Below are positions 34,167 to 43,940 of a stretch of DNA of 64,000 bases, piece after piece. Position 1 is the stretch's first letter, and every line of letters begins with the position of its first letter. The position numbers were made by a program, and so were the translations under genes. The stretch spans positions 186,001 through 250,000 of the forward strand of contig NZ_CP172312.1 in assembly GCF_047946665.1 (NCBI RefSeq). The letters run 5' to 3'. The DNA comes from Allohahella sp002354735. Lineage in GTDB: Bacteria; Pseudomonadota; Gammaproteobacteria; Pseudomonadales; Oleiphilaceae. Under the pieces are notes generated by a model that was not told the origin of the DNA, searched no databases, and saw only the letters and a list, made by a program, of their open reading frames with translations.

Positions 34167-35566
34167 AAGCTAAAATCTGTCTGGTAGAAGACGATCTTGA
34201 TTTGCTCGAAGCGTTGACTGCGACCTTGGACGTGGAAGGTATCGATTACATTGCGTTCGACAGCGCTGCCGAAGCACTTACCATGCTTCAGCGAGTGCCG
34301 GTTGACTTGGTCGTTAGCGACATCAATATGCCCAACATGGATGGCTTTCAGTTCCTGGCAGCGGTGCGCAAGCAGCATCCGGGTCTGCCAGTCATGCTGA
34401 TGACGGCCTATGGCCAGATTAGTCAGGCGGTTTCAGCGCTGCAGAATGGCGCAGCTGACTATCTGGTGAAGCCTTTCAACGCGACACACTTCATCGAAGC
34501 CATTGGCCGCTATATCAACAAATCTGCGCCTGCAGTCGTGAATGGCCCAATCGCCGCAGATGCTGCCAGCAAGCGCACCTTTGAGCTGGCTGCACGCGTT
34601 GCGAAGACAGACTCCACTGTACTGATCTCTGGCGAAAGTGGTACTGGCAAGGAAGTACTGGCGCGATATGTTCACGAACAGTCGCCCCGCAAGTCTGGTC
34701 CTTTCGTGGCCATCAACTGCGCAGCCATTCCTGAGAACATGCTTGAAGCCATTCTGTTCGGTTACGAAAAGGGTGCGTTTACCGGCGCCATGAACAGCAT
34801 GCCTGGCAAATTCGAGCAGGCTGAAGGCGGCACACTGCTGCTGGACGAAATCACTGAAATGGACCTGGGCCTGCAGTCGAAACTGCTGCGCGTACTGCAG
34901 GAGCGTGAAGTAGAGCGCCTCGGCAGCCGCAAGACCATCAAGCTAGATGTTCGCGTTATCGCGACGACCAACCGCGATCTGCGAAAGTCAGTGGCTGCAG
35001 GCAGCTTCCGCGAAGACCTCTTCTACCGGCTTTCCGTGTTCCCCGTGCATTGGCTGCCATTGCGTGAGCGCCGTGGCGATATTCTGCCACTCGCCAAGCA
35101 CCTGCTCAGCACGCACAGCAGCAAGATGAAGCTCAATGGCGTGCAGTTCAGCGAAGCCGCCCGCAGTGCGCTCCAGGCGTACAACTGGCCAGGAAATATC
35201 CGTGAGATGGACAACGTTATTCAGCGTGCGCTCATTATGCAGCAGAACGGCCTGATCAGCTCGGCGGACCTGTGTCTGGACAGTATGACCAGCAGCTTTC
35301 AAGGCGACGACTACAGTGTTGCCGATCAGAAGGTCGTTATAACCGATGAAGACCAAACTGACGAGATGAACGGCGAAGGTCCGGATCTTGGCCAGGAAGT
35401 CCGTCAGCGTGAGTATCAGGTCATCCTCGAAACACTGCGCACCGAATCTGGACGTCGTAACCGAGTGGCAGAAAAGCTGGGTATTTCACCGCGCACACTG
35501 CGCTACAAGATCGCCAAGATGCGCGAGTCAGGTATCGATATCGACGCCTGTCTGGCAGCTGGTTAA
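34163..35566 (+). CDS. fleR: Flagellar response regulator FleR (sigma-54 activator)
   Basis: 467 residues: receiver with Asp53 in VVSDINMPNMDG, AAA+ with Walker A GESGTGKE (157-164) and GAFTGA (204-209), and a Fis-type HTH (GRRNRVAEKLGISPRTLRYKIAKM). Phosphorylated by FleS, it activates sigma-54 transcription of hook and basal-body genes (FlrC in Vibrio). It overlaps fleS by 4 bases and is followed by fliE after 49 bases. Confidence 0.95.
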   Translation: MKAKICLVEDDLDLLEALTATLDVEGIDYIAFDSAAEALTMLQRVPVDLVVSDINMPNMDGFQFLAAVRKQHPGLPVMLMTAYGQISQAVSALQNGAADYLVKPFNATHFIEAIGRYINKSAPAVVNGPIAADAASKRTFELAARVAKTDSTVLISGESGTGKEVLARYVHEQSPRKSGPFVAINCAAIPENMLEAILFGYEKGAFTGAMNSMPGKFEQAEGGTLLLDEITEMDLGLQSKLLRVLQEREVERLGSRKTIKLDVRVIATTNRDLRKSVAAGSFREDLFYRLSVFPVHWLPLRERRGDILPLAKHLLSTHSSKMKLNGVQFSEAARSALQAYNWPGNIREMDNVIQRALIMQQNGLISSADLCLDSMTSSFQGDDYSVADQKVVITDEDQTDEMNGEGPDLGQEVRQREYQVILETLRTESGRRNRVAEKLGISPRTLRYKIAKMRESGIDIDACLAAG

Positions 35567-35615
35567 GACGATCCAAAAGCAATGCATAAGCAATTGAGTT
35601 CTGGTGGGCGAATCT

Positions 35616-35987
35616 ATGAATAATCGAATCGATGTGAGCAACGTGTTAGCCGATATTCGGAATCTGCGTGCGCAGATGCAGAATCCTGCAACGATGCAAG
35701 CCAACCAGATTCGCGAGATTCGTCCTGATACGACTACCGTCAATCCGACTGGCAAGGCTGAGGCAGCTGGTTTCGGCCAGATGTTCAAGCAGGCCATCGA
35801 TGGCGTCAATGACATGCAGCAGACCAGCGCGTCGATGCAGACACGTTGGCAGCAGGGTGATCCCAATGTGGATCTGACTGAGGTCATGATCGCTTCACAA
35901 AAAGCATCAGTCGGTTTTCAGGCACTGACACAGGTCCGCAACCGTGTGGTCCAGGCCTACGAAGACATCATGAACATGCCGGTCTAA
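35616..35987 (+). CDS. fliE: Flagellar hook-basal body protein FliE
   Basis: 123 residues. FliE links the MS ring to the proximal rod. The C-terminal block VDLTEVMIASQKASVGFQALTQVRNRVVQAYEDIMNMPV is the family signature. The ATG at 35616 was chosen, with GGTGGG upstream; a GTG at 35604 is an alternative. It heads fliEFGHIJ. I could not find a sigma-54 promoter in the 49 bases before it, so it may be read from fleSR or from a promoter inside fleR. Confidence 0.95.
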   Translation: MNNRIDVSNVLADIRNLRAQMQNPATMQANQIREIRPDTTTVNPTGKAEAAGFGQMFKQAIDGVNDMQQTSASMQTRWQQGDPNVDLTEVMIASQKASVGFQALTQVRNRVVQAYEDIMNMPV

Positions 35988-36019
35988 GGCTAGCGCAGTA
36001 ACAGAGCCAGGAAACAGAT

Positions 36020-37726
36020 ATGTCTACAGTACCCGCCGAACTGCCACGTGGCCGCAATGATGATGACTCGATGATTGAAGAGAAGAACGATACGCTGCTC
36101 GGACTCAACCGTCTGTCGGTCATCCGCCAGCTTATTCTCATGGTTGGTGTGGCAGCGAGTATCGCACTTGGTATTGCCATCATCATGTGGGCGAGCGAGC
36201 CAAGCTACCGCCCCTTGTTCAATGACATGAGCAGTTATGATCCCACCGAGGTTGCGGCAGTTCTGCAACAGGACAACGTCGCCTACAAGATCGAACCTAA
36301 CAGTGGTGCGCTGCTTATTGCCGCCGAAGATATTCACCGTGCTCGTCTCAAGCTCGCCTCCATGGGCATCACCCAGGACAAGACTATCGGCTTCGAGCTG
36401 TTGGATCAGGAATCAGGGCTGGGCACCAGTCAGTTCATGGAAACCACCCGCTATCGGCGTGGCCTGGAAGGTGAGCTGGTTCGAACCATCACCAGTATTC
36501 GCAACGTCAAGGGTGCGCGTGTGCACCTGGCGATCCCCAAGCAAAGTGTGTTTATCCGCGATCCGCGCAAGCCTTCTGCTTCAGTGTTTTTGGAGCTGAC
36601 TGGTTCCGGCAACCTGAACCAGGCCCAGGTCGAAGCTATCGTCAACCTCGTGGCGAGCAGCGTGCCTGAGCTGGAAAGCAGTGGTGTAACCGTTGTGGAC
36701 CAGAAGGGCAATCTGCTGTCTCAGAACAATCTGAGTGACGAGGACAAGCGCACGTCACGTGAGTTCGCTTACGCCCGCAAGCTGGAAGAAGTCCTCTCGC
36801 GTCGCATTTACAGCATCCTTGAGCCAGTGCTCGGCGCTGAGAAGTTCCGTGCTGAGGTGTCAGCGGACGTGGATTTCAGTACCAGCGAGCAGGCGGCGGA
36901 AACCTACAATCCTGATCTGTCTGCCTTGCGCAGCGAGCAGCAGTCTGGTGAGCGGCGTATCGCCGGCACCGTCGATGGCGTCCCGGGTGCGCTGGCCAAC
37001 CAGCCTCCAGGCGCAGGTATCGCTCCTGAAGTCGCAACAGCGGGTAATGGCGCTGCCGGCGAAGCTGATGTTGCCACTGACGTCCGTACCCAGAGCGTTC
37101 GTAATTACGAAGTAGACAGAACCGTTAGCTACACCCGCTCACAGCTGGGCCGTCTGGAGCGTCTGTCGGTTGCCGTGGTCGTCGATGATATTCGGCGGGT
37201 CGGCGCAGATGGCACGCCAAGCTTTGAAGCCTGGCCAGCGGCAGACCTCGAACGCCTTACATTGCTCGTCCGCGACGCGGTCGGCTATTCGGCCTCGCGA
37301 GGCGACAGCGTCAATGTGATCAATACACCCTTCATGGCAGAGCAGGAAGTTTTCGAAGCCATCGAAATCCCCTTATGGGAGCAGGACTGGTTCGGTAACG
37401 CTATCAAATGGCTCGCAGCATTACTTATCGTGTTGGTACTGGTTTTCTTCGTGGTCCGGCCTACTATTAAAGGGCTGGCCAGCGGGGGTTCCGACGCCAA
37501 GAGTCTGGCATTGGCTGGCGATGATGATGGTCTGGCCGAACTCGAACGCCTTGGCGACATGCCAGATTCCCAGTCATCCGTTGGCTTGAGTGCCTCGGGA
37601 GATTTCCTGTTGCCCGGTGCCTCCGACAGTTACGAAAAACAGGTCAATGCCCTGAAGGGTCTGATTGCTGAAGACCCCGGCCGGGTTGCACAGGTTGTAA
37701 GAACATGGGTTCTAGCGGATGAGTGA
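36020..37726 (+). CDS. fliF: Flagellar MS-ring protein FliF
   Basis: 568 residues, usual length. Two membrane segments (about 36-56 and 455-480) enclose the large periplasmic ring-building domains (PSYRPLFNDMSSYD, then TTRYRRGLEGELVRTI). The cytoplasmic C-terminus (LKGLIAEDPGRVAQVVRTWV) is the FliG-binding tail. It is the base on which the flagellum and its export gate are built. The stop overlaps fliG by 8 bases. Confidence 0.97.
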   Translation: MSTVPAELPRGRNDDDSMIEEKNDTLLGLNRLSVIRQLILMVGVAASIALGIAIIMWASEPSYRPLFNDMSSYDPTEVAAVLQQDNVAYKIEPNSGALLIAAEDIHRARLKLASMGITQDKTIGFELLDQESGLGTSQFMETTRYRRGLEGELVRTITSIRNVKGARVHLAIPKQSVFIRDPRKPSASVFLELTGSGNLNQAQVEAIVNLVASSVPELESSGVTVVDQKGNLLSQNNLSDEDKRTSREFAYARKLEEVLSRRIYSILEPVLGAEKFRAEVSADVDFSTSEQAAETYNPDLSALRSEQQSGERRIAGTVDGVPGALANQPPGAGIAPEVATAGNGAAGEADVATDVRTQSVRNYEVDRTVSYTRSQLGRLERLSVAVVVDDIRRVGADGTPSFEAWPAADLERLTLLVRDAVGYSASRGDSVNVINTPFMAEQEVFEAIEIPLWEQDWFGNAIKWLAALLIVLVLVFFVVRPTIKGLASGGSDAKSLALAGDDDGLAELERLGDMPDSQSSVGLSASGDFLLPGASDSYEKQVNALKGLIAEDPGRVAQVVRTWVLADE

Positions 37727-38738
37727 TGACAAGGCCAGAGCGGGCGCCAAAGTTTCCCGTCTCGAAAAGGCGGCTATTCTGCTGATGTCTCTTGGTGAGG
37801 CGGATGCAGCACAGATACTAAAACATATGGGCCCCAAAGAGGTACAGCGCGTCGGGGCGGCTATGGCGAGCCTTCAGAATGTCACACAGGAAATTGTGGA
37901 AGACGCGACAAGCGAGTTCCTCGAAGCTGTTGGTGGTCAAACTGGTCTTGGTATCGGGGCCGATGAGTATATCCGTTCGATGCTGACGCAGGCGCTTGGC
38001 GCTGACAAGGCGGCGAGCCTGGTAGACCGTATCCTGATTGGTGGCAATACCACGGGCCTTGATACGCTCAAGTGGATGGAGCCGCGGGCGGTATCCGATA
38101 TCGTTCGTTTCGAGCATCCACAGATACAGGCCATCGTGCTGTCATATCTCGATCCCGACCAGGCCGCAGAAGTGCTGGCCAATTTCGACGAAAACGTGCG
38201 CCTCGAGATCATGATGCGCGTCGCGTCGCTGGAGACTATACAGCCGCAGGCCTTGCAGGAACTCAATGCGATACTCGAAAAGCAATTTTCTGGTGGTGCT
38301 CAGGGCCAGACCAGCAAGATCGGTGGTGTCAAACGCGCTGCCGATATCATGAACTTCATGGAAAGCTCCATCGAAGCCGTGCTCATGGAGAAAATCAAGA
38401 ATTCGGATAACGATCTCGGTACCCAGATCGAAGATCTCATGTTTGTATTCGACAACCTCAAAGACGTCGATGACAAGGGCATTCAGGCTCTGTTGCGAGA
38501 AGTCGCCAGCGACACGCTCATACTTGCACTCAAGGGCGCCGATAACGAACTGCAGGACAAGATTTTCGGCAATATGTCGAAGCGGGCCGGTGAACTGCTG
38601 AAGGATGACCTGGAGGCCAGGGGCCCCGTGCGCCTCAGCGAAGTCGAAACGGCACAAAAGGAAATTCTGACCATTGCACGCCGCATGGCCGATGCAGGAG
38701 AAATCATGCTCGGTGGTAGCGGTGAAGAAATGCTTTAA
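37719..38738 (+). CDS. fliG: Flagellar motor switch protein FliG
   Basis: 339 residues, three-domain switch protein that carries torque from the stator to the rotor. FliF-binding N-domain (SRLEKAAILLMSLGEADAA), middle domain with the EHPQ motif (FEHPQIQAIVLSYL), and C-domain with the charged torque helix region (LKDVDDKGIQALLREV). It overlaps the end of fliF and is 2 bases before fliH. Confidence 0.97.
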   Translation: MSDDKARAGAKVSRLEKAAILLMSLGEADAAQILKHMGPKEVQRVGAAMASLQNVTQEIVEDATSEFLEAVGGQTGLGIGADEYIRSMLTQALGADKAASLVDRILIGGNTTGLDTLKWMEPRAVSDIVRFEHPQIQAIVLSYLDPDQAAEVLANFDENVRLEIMMRVASLETIQPQALQELNAILEKQFSGGAQGQTSKIGGVKRAADIMNFMESSIEAVLMEKIKNSDNDLGTQIEDLMFVFDNLKDVDDKGIQALLREVASDTLILALKGADNELQDKIFGNMSKRAGELLKDDLEARGPVRLSEVETAQKEILTIARRMADAGEIMLGGSGEEML

Positions 38739-38740
38739 AA

Positions 38741-39631
38741 ATGAGCAACCGACCGCACAAACCCGCAGCCACAGCCAGCCATGAGTCACGCGACTCAGCG
38801 GGTGAGCGCATGCCGGTGGAGCGCATTCCAGCAGAAAGCCTCACGGCTTATGAGCGCTGGGAAATGCCTGCGATCAGTGAAGCAGGCCAGATGGCCAAGC
38901 GCCGGGAGCCTCCCGCACCAATCAAACCTCCCACGGCAGCCGATCTTGAGGCCATCCGCGAAGCAGCCTATCAGGATGGGCTGGCGGAAGGTCTCGACGA
39001 GGGGCGCAAGAAAGGCTACGAGTCAGGCTTCAAGAGCGGCTATGAAAAGGGCAAACAGCAGGGTCGTACCGATGGCATGGCCAGTGGTCGTACCGAGATC
39101 ATGACTGAACTGCGCAACCAGATCGATAGCGGGATTGCACGGCTTGATCAGGTCGTGCAGGTGCTTGCAGGACCAGTGGAGGCCCTGAGTGATGAGCTCG
39201 AGGCGGCCAGTCTGTCGCTCGTGATCGGGATAAGCCGAAGCGTTGTTGCGAGGGAGCTGGCGCTGGATTCCAGTCATATCGCTGAAATCGTTCGCTACGC
39301 CCTCACTCAGCTGCCGGAATCGGACAAACCATTAAAGATTTTCGTCAATCCTGACGATCTGGCATTTCTTCAGGAGCATGCAAGGCCCCAGCCCGAGTGG
39401 TTGTCTCAGTGTGTGGCCGATCCAGCGCTTGCGCCTGGAGGTTGCAGGCTAGACAACCGCACCACGCTGGTAGACTTCAGCACTGACAAGCGCTTTGCCC
39501 AGGTCGTATCGGACATGCTCAATCGCAGTCCTGCTGCAGATTCTGCAGATAGTGAAGACGACGCTGATGAGGCCTCTGATAAGAGCCAGTCGCAGCCAGT
39601 GCCGCCGCCTTCCGGTGAGGGTGATGAATAA
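38741..39631 (+). CDS. fliH: Flagellar export stator protein FliH
   Basis: 296 residues, longer than E. coli FliH (228) because of a Pro-rich N-terminus and an acidic Ser-rich C-terminal tail (DSADSEDDADEASDKSQ). The GxxxG-like repeat EGLDEGRKKGYESGFKSGYEKGKQQGRTDG at about 86-115 and the conserved C-domain (LVIGISRSVVARELALD) identify it. It regulates the FliI ATPase and connects it to the export gate. The last 8 bases overlap fliI. Confidence 0.93.
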   Translation: MSNRPHKPAATASHESRDSAGERMPVERIPAESLTAYERWEMPAISEAGQMAKRREPPAPIKPPTAADLEAIREAAYQDGLAEGLDEGRKKGYESGFKSGYEKGKQQGRTDGMASGRTEIMTELRNQIDSGIARLDQVVQVLAGPVEALSDELEAASLSLVIGISRSVVARELALDSSHIAEIVRYALTQLPESDKPLKIFVNPDDLAFLQEHARPQPEWLSQCVADPALAPGGCRLDNRTTLVDFSTDKRFAQVVSDMLNRSPAADSADSEDDADEASDKSQSQPVPPPSGEGDE

Positions 39632-41045
39632 ACCGGCGGCATTCGAAACCTTCAATGCCTTGCCGGGCAGGCTGAGAGCCTACCGCAAGTTTCTGCCTGG
39701 CCAGGTTCAACCCCAGGTTTGTGGTCGTCTTACCCGCGTTGTCGGGCTCACGCTCGAAGCGGCTGGTTGCCCTATGACGCTTGGCTCACGCTGCGTGATC
39801 GAGCTGCCTAACGGACGAACCGCTGAGGCTGAAGTCGTTGGGTTCGATGATCGTGTCACCTTCCTCATGCCGATCAATACAGTTGAAGGATTACAGCCTG
39901 GCGCCATAGTCCGGCCCATGACAGCCTCGCAGGGGATCCGTGTGGGGCCCGGATTACTCGGACGTGTGCTCAACGGCGCCGGCGTCCCGCTCGATGGCAA
40001 GGGTCCCCTTGATTGCGCAAAACTTATTCCCTTCCAGGGCGAAACCATCAACCCGCTTGCAAGGGCACCTATTCGAGCCAAGCAGGATGTCGGCATAGCC
40101 GCCATTAATTCGCTACTGACAGTGGGCGTGGGTCAGCGGCTCGGTCTATTTGCCGGCAGTGGCGTTGGTAAATCAATGCTGCTTGGCATGATGACCCGTT
40201 TCACAACGGCGGACGTCGTGGTTGTTGGGCTCATTGGAGAGCGGGGCAGGGAGGTGAAGGAGTTTATTGAAGATATTCTCGGACACGAAGGACTCAAACG
40301 CGCGGTCGTCGTCGCATCTCCCGCCGATGATTCCCCGCTTATGCGCTTGCGTGCAGCGGAACTGACCACCAGGCTGGCTGAATACTTCAGGGATACTGGT
40401 CAGCAGGTTCTGATGCTGATGGACAGTCTCACTCGCTATGCCCAGGCACAGCGGGAAATTGCACTTTCGATTGGCGAGCCGCCGGCAACAAAAGGCTATC
40501 CGCCGTCAGTCTTCTCAAAATTACCAGCGCTGGTCGAGCGTACCGGTAACGGCCCGGTAGGTGGCGGTTCAATCACAGCCTTTTACACTGTGCTCACCGA
40601 AGGAGATGATCAGCAGGACCCTATTGCCGATGCTTCGCGGGCCATACTCGACGGCCATATCGTGCTCAATCGCCGGCTGGCTGAGGAGGGCCACTATCCG
40701 GCCATCGACATCGAGCAGTCGATCAGCCGTGTCATGCCGCATGTCGTCAGTAAGGAACATCTCAAGAGTGCGCAGCTGTTCAAGCAGCTGTACGCGCGCT
40801 ATCAGCAGACGCGTGACCTTATTGCTGTTGGTGCCTACAAGCCAGGTTCGGACCCTGGTATCGATCTTGCGATCGCGAAATACCCTCAACTCATCCAATT
40901 CCTGCAACAGTCCCTCGACGAAGGCAGACCGGTTGAAGAATGCGTGAGTGATTTACTCAAGCTGGTGCCACCCGACCTGTTGACAGCGGGTGTACAAGCC
41001 AAGCCGCCTGCCCGCAAGCCGGCCACCATGCCGAAGCCGCGCTGA
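39624..41045 (+). CDS. fliI: Flagellum-specific export ATPase FliI
   Basis: 473 residues, F1-beta-like ATPase. Walker A is FAGSGVGKS, Walker B VLMLMDSLTRYAQAQREI, followed by GEPPATKGYPPSVFSKLPAL. It powers and primes export of flagellar proteins with FliH and FliJ. The ATG at 39624 overlaps fliH by 8 bases and has GGTGAGG upstream; the same frame is open 43 codons further into fliH, but that part has no homology. The end is Pro/Lys-rich. Confidence 0.96.
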   Translation: MNKPAAFETFNALPGRLRAYRKFLPGQVQPQVCGRLTRVVGLTLEAAGCPMTLGSRCVIELPNGRTAEAEVVGFDDRVTFLMPINTVEGLQPGAIVRPMTASQGIRVGPGLLGRVLNGAGVPLDGKGPLDCAKLIPFQGETINPLARAPIRAKQDVGIAAINSLLTVGVGQRLGLFAGSGVGKSMLLGMMTRFTTADVVVVGLIGERGREVKEFIEDILGHEGLKRAVVVASPADDSPLMRLRAAELTTRLAEYFRDTGQQVLMLMDSLTRYAQAQREIALSIGEPPATKGYPPSVFSKLPALVERTGNGPVGGGSITAFYTVLTEGDDQQDPIADASRAILDGHIVLNRRLAEEGHYPAIDIEQSISRVMPHVVSKEHLKSAQLFKQLYARYQQTRDLIAVGAYKPGSDPGIDLAIAKYPQLIQFLQQSLDEGRPVEECVSDLLKLVPPDLLTAGVQAKPPARKPATMPKPR

Positions 41046-41054
41046 GGCTAAGCG

Positions 41055-41516
41055 ATGCAGCGTTCAACGCGGATGCAGCCAGTGCTGGATCAGACTCAGC
41101 GGGAAGAGGCCGCGGCTCGTGAAGCCCTGGCCCAGGCTCAGCAGGCGCTCACTGAAGCTATTCAGCAGGTTAACGATCTCGAAGCATATGAACAGGACTA
41201 TATGTCCCAGATGCGTAATCATAGCCAGTCCATTCGGACCGCCAGCACTTATCACAGCTATCACACCTTTCTCACGAAACTCGCGCTAGCGATACGCCAG
41301 CAGGTCGGCCTTGTGGAGTTGCGGGAAAAGCAGCAAGCAAAATGCCTGCTTGACTGGCAGGCGAGCAAATCCCGGCTCAACAACATGGAAAGCTTTATCC
41401 AGCGTATCCGGGCCGAAGAGGACGCTGCGGCAGACAAGAAACTGCAGCAGCAGCTTGACGAAATGAGTCTGCAGCGTTTCATCGCTCGCCAACGCAAGCC
41501 AGGGCGCAGTTCGTAG
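41055..41516 (+). CDS. fliJ: Flagellar export chaperone FliJ
   Basis: 153 residues, an antiparallel coiled coil throughout (LDQTQREEAAAREALAQAQQ, then LRE KQQAKCLLDWQASKSRLN). FliJ binds FliI and FlhA and opens the export gate to the proton motive force. It starts 9 bases after fliI and closes this operon; 179 bases follow before fliK. Confidence 0.92.
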   Translation: MQRSTRMQPVLDQTQREEAAAREALAQAQQALTEAIQQVNDLEAYEQDYMSQMRNHSQSIRTASTYHSYHTFLTKLALAIRQQVGLVELREKQQAKCLLDWQASKSRLNNMESFIQRIRAEEDAAADKKLQQQLDEMSLQRFIARQRKPGRSS

Positions 41517-41547
41517 CAAGGCTCGCCATAAAAGCTAGCGTGCATTC

Positions 41548-41563
41548 TGGCCCACATTCTGCA
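41548..41563 (+). promoter_or_regulatory. Likely sigma-54 promoter of fliK
   Basis: TGGCCCACATTCTGCA matches the sigma-54 element TGGCAC-N5-TTGCA with the invariant GG and GC at the right distance and 14 of 16 positions tolerable. It lies in the 179-base gap after fliJ, 133 bases before the fliK start. FleQ or FleR would be the activator. Confidence 0.65.
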
Positions 41564-41695
41564 ATACCCTCCTCATCAAGCGACAAGCGGCAATTTTCAG
41601 CAGCAGTCGACAGGCATCTGCCGGGCTTATAGCTCGCAACAGCAGCAGCTGTCGTGTCGGAACAAACGGTAAAAACTGTTAAAAAGCAGGTCATT

Positions 41696-43366
41696 ATGAG
41701 TATCGAAACAGGGTTCAAGGGTCTTCAGCTGCAGGCGAAAGCCTTGTCGCAGTCTGCCGAGAAGGGGTGGCAAACCGGTGGCATGGCTTTGCCGTTCTCG
41801 CTCGGCGAAAACGCTGCCGGCTCCAAGGGCAGTAGCTTCGCAGCAATGCTGCAGTCCTCTCGGCAACCTGAACGTGTGCCTGCCACACCGTCCGCACCCG
41901 CCAGACCGGCGCCGCGTGAGGACAGACCGGCCTCCTCCAATACCGCGCAGCGTCAGGATGCAAGTCGGCGTGCAGATCCTGAAGCAGGCAGGGAACGCAC
42001 GGGTACAAGGCCTACCGAGGCTAACGCCGGCAAGCGTGCGGAAGAAAATGACAGGACCGGCAAATCGGCAGATTCGGTGGATAACGACGCTGAGGTCTCT
42101 GAGAACGCTGTGGGAAGCCTTGAAACAGACAGTAGCGGCCCCTTCAGCAAGGAGCTCAATGCCTTGGTAGATAATCTGCCTGCTGACGAACTGGTTACAG
42201 CTTTCGAGGGTTTGTCCGCGCTGGCTGATGACGCTGATGGTCTGACGCTCGATGAACTCAAGGGCTGGCTGGAGGAGAACAGTGAACTGCTGCAGCAAAC
42301 CGTTGACCTTTTCAGTCATGTGCCGACCGAAGACCTACAGGCCATGTTGGACGACGCGGGTGTAGCCCCGGAATCACAGAGTATGCTGCAGGCCATACTG
42401 GCCTTCAGTGAGCTGGAGTCTACTCCAGCGCTCGAAGCCGCCGGTGTAACAGAGGCGGATCTGGCTGATCTGCTTGGTTTTGAGGGCGATCTCGCCGCTG
42501 GTATCAAGGACGTCTCGGCTGGCATACAACAACTGGCGACCCACATCGCGGTGGTCGCTGACGACAATACAGTGGCAATGGATGAGGCGTCGGCTTTCCC
42601 GGCAGGCCTCATGGATGCCACTGATGACGAAGCATCGTTCACTAACGGTACACCAGCCGCGGAGACTTCAGAAGATGGTGGCATTACCGCTGAGGGACAA
42701 CCCCTGGCCGCTGGCGCCGCGACCAAACCCACAGAAGGCGTGGCCACGAATGAGCGTTTGATGTTTGCACAGATGCTTGCCAACAGAGAGGGCGCTGCGG
42801 CTGACGAAAGTGTCAATATTCGGCAGACAGCTGGTCAACTGACGCCACTGGCCGCCGCAGTGGCTGGTCCGGTGCAGTCAAGCGTTGCTACTGACCAGGC
42901 TGGAAAGCCCCTGCTGCCGTTCCAGACCAGCCTGCAAGCCTCCATCAACGACGGCATCGAATGGAAGGAGCAGTTCGAGCAGAAACTCAGCTGGTTTCTT
43001 AAAGAGGGCATCCGTTCTGCTCGCCTGCAACTGAACCCCACTGATATGGGCCCCATTGACGTGAGGATCCAGGTACAGAAGGATCAGGCTCAGATTCATG
43101 TGTTCGCACAAAATCAGCAGGTCCGTGAAATGCTCGAAGGTACCTCACATAAGCTTCGCGACATGCTTGCCAGTCAGAATATCGACCTCAGCGGTTTCGA
43201 CGTCAGCAGTCAGGGTAGAGACGGCCAGACCGGCCAGCGCAGCGGCGAGCAGGGTACTGGCGGCTATGGTGGAAACGCTGGTTCAACTGCCGCAGAACTT
43301 GAAGTCGAGGCGGCAGAAGTCCTGGTCGGTAGCCAGAATATCAGGCTGGTTGATCAGTACGTATAG
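41696..43366 (+). CDS. fliK: Flagellar hook-length control protein FliK
   Basis: About 556 residues, Ala/Glu-rich and poorly conserved for the first 410, then a typical FliK C-terminal domain at about 420-515 (IRSARLQLNPTDMGPIDVRI, DQAQIHVFAQNQQVREML). FliK is exported as a ruler and flips FlhB specificity from hook to filament proteins. The ATG at 41696 has an AGG-containing site upstream; the GTG at 41654 is the alternative. It has its own sigma-54-like promoter and leads towards fliL. Confidence 0.92.
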   Translation: MSIETGFKGLQLQAKALSQSAEKGWQTGGMALPFSLGENAAGSKGSSFAAMLQSSRQPERVPATPSAPARPAPREDRPASSNTAQRQDASRRADPEAGRERTGTRPTEANAGKRAEENDRTGKSADSVDNDAEVSENAVGSLETDSSGPFSKELNALVDNLPADELVTAFEGLSALADDADGLTLDELKGWLEENSELLQQTVDLFSHVPTEDLQAMLDDAGVAPESQSMLQAILAFSELESTPALEAAGVTEADLADLLGFEGDLAAGIKDVSAGIQQLATHIAVVADDNTVAMDEASAFPAGLMDATDDEASFTNGTPAAETSEDGGITAEGQPLAAGAATKPTEGVATNERLMFAQMLANREGAAADESVNIRQTAGQLTPLAAAVAGPVQSSVATDQAGKPLLPFQTSLQASINDGIEWKEQFEQKLSWFLKEGIRSARLQLNPTDMGPIDVRIQVQKDQAQIHVFAQNQQVREMLEGTSHKLRDMLASQNIDLSGFDVSSQGRDGQTGQRSGEQGTGGYGGNAGSTAAELEVEAAEVLVGSQNIRLVDQYV

Positions 43367-43457
43367 CGTAAAGTGTACTAAGCTATGCTCATGAAGGTGC
43401 AGGCCTCTACAGACTGCATGAAACTCGCACTACAGAACAGAATGAGCGTGGAAAAGC

Positions 43458-43937
43458 ATGGCTGAAGCCGAAGCAGCAGAAACAGGCGCGAAGTCGAAGA
43501 AGAAACTGTTTGTGATCATCGGCATCGTCGTTCTGGCGTTGCTCATCGGTGGCGGGGCGGCGTTTTTCCTCCTTGGGGGAGAGCCCTCTGAGGAGGAGCC
43601 CGCCGAGGCGGTAAAATTGCCAGCGCTGTATCAGCCGCTCGGCGAGCCGATCATCACGACTTATAGTTACAAGAATCGTGACCGATTCATGCAGGTGACC
43701 TTCAGTGTCATGGCAAGAAGTCAGTCAGTACTCGATGCAGTCACCTTGCACATGCCTACGATCCGCAACCGTCTTATTAGTGAACTTGGCAAAATGGATT
43801 TCGAACAGATGCAAACCGACAGTGGCCGATTGGCCATACTGTCTACGTCCAAAGAGGTCATCAACACTGTGCTGAAAAACGAGGCCGTGGAAGGTGAAGT
43901 GGAGCAGGTGCTGTTCATGAACCTGGTGCTGCAGTAA
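43458..43937 (+). CDS. fliL: Flagellar basal-body-associated protein FliL
   Basis: 159 residues: short basic cytoplasmic tail (KSKKK), one membrane helix (LFVIIGIVVLALLIGGGAAF), an acidic linker and a periplasmic domain (LPALYQPLGEPIITTY). FliL surrounds the stator and supports torque. The start lies 91 bases after fliK; fliM follows after 3 bases. Confidence 0.95.
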   Translation: MAEAEAAETGAKSKKKLFVIIGIVVLALLIGGGAAFFLLGGEPSEEEPAEAVKLPALYQPLGEPIITTYSYKNRDRFMQVTFSVMARSQSVLDAVTLHMPTIRNRLISELGKMDFEQMQTDSGRLAILSTSKEVINTVLKNEAVEGEVEQVLFMNLVLQ

Positions 43938-43940
43938 GCC

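Noticed and set aside
35567..35615. Possible sigma-54 promoter directly before fliE
   Set aside because: No GG-N10-GC arrangement could be found in the gap or the end of fleR that I checked.
39495..39623. Upstream extension of the fliI frame inside fliH
   Set aside because: No FliI homology before MNKPAAFETF, and that ATG has a good ribosome binding site.
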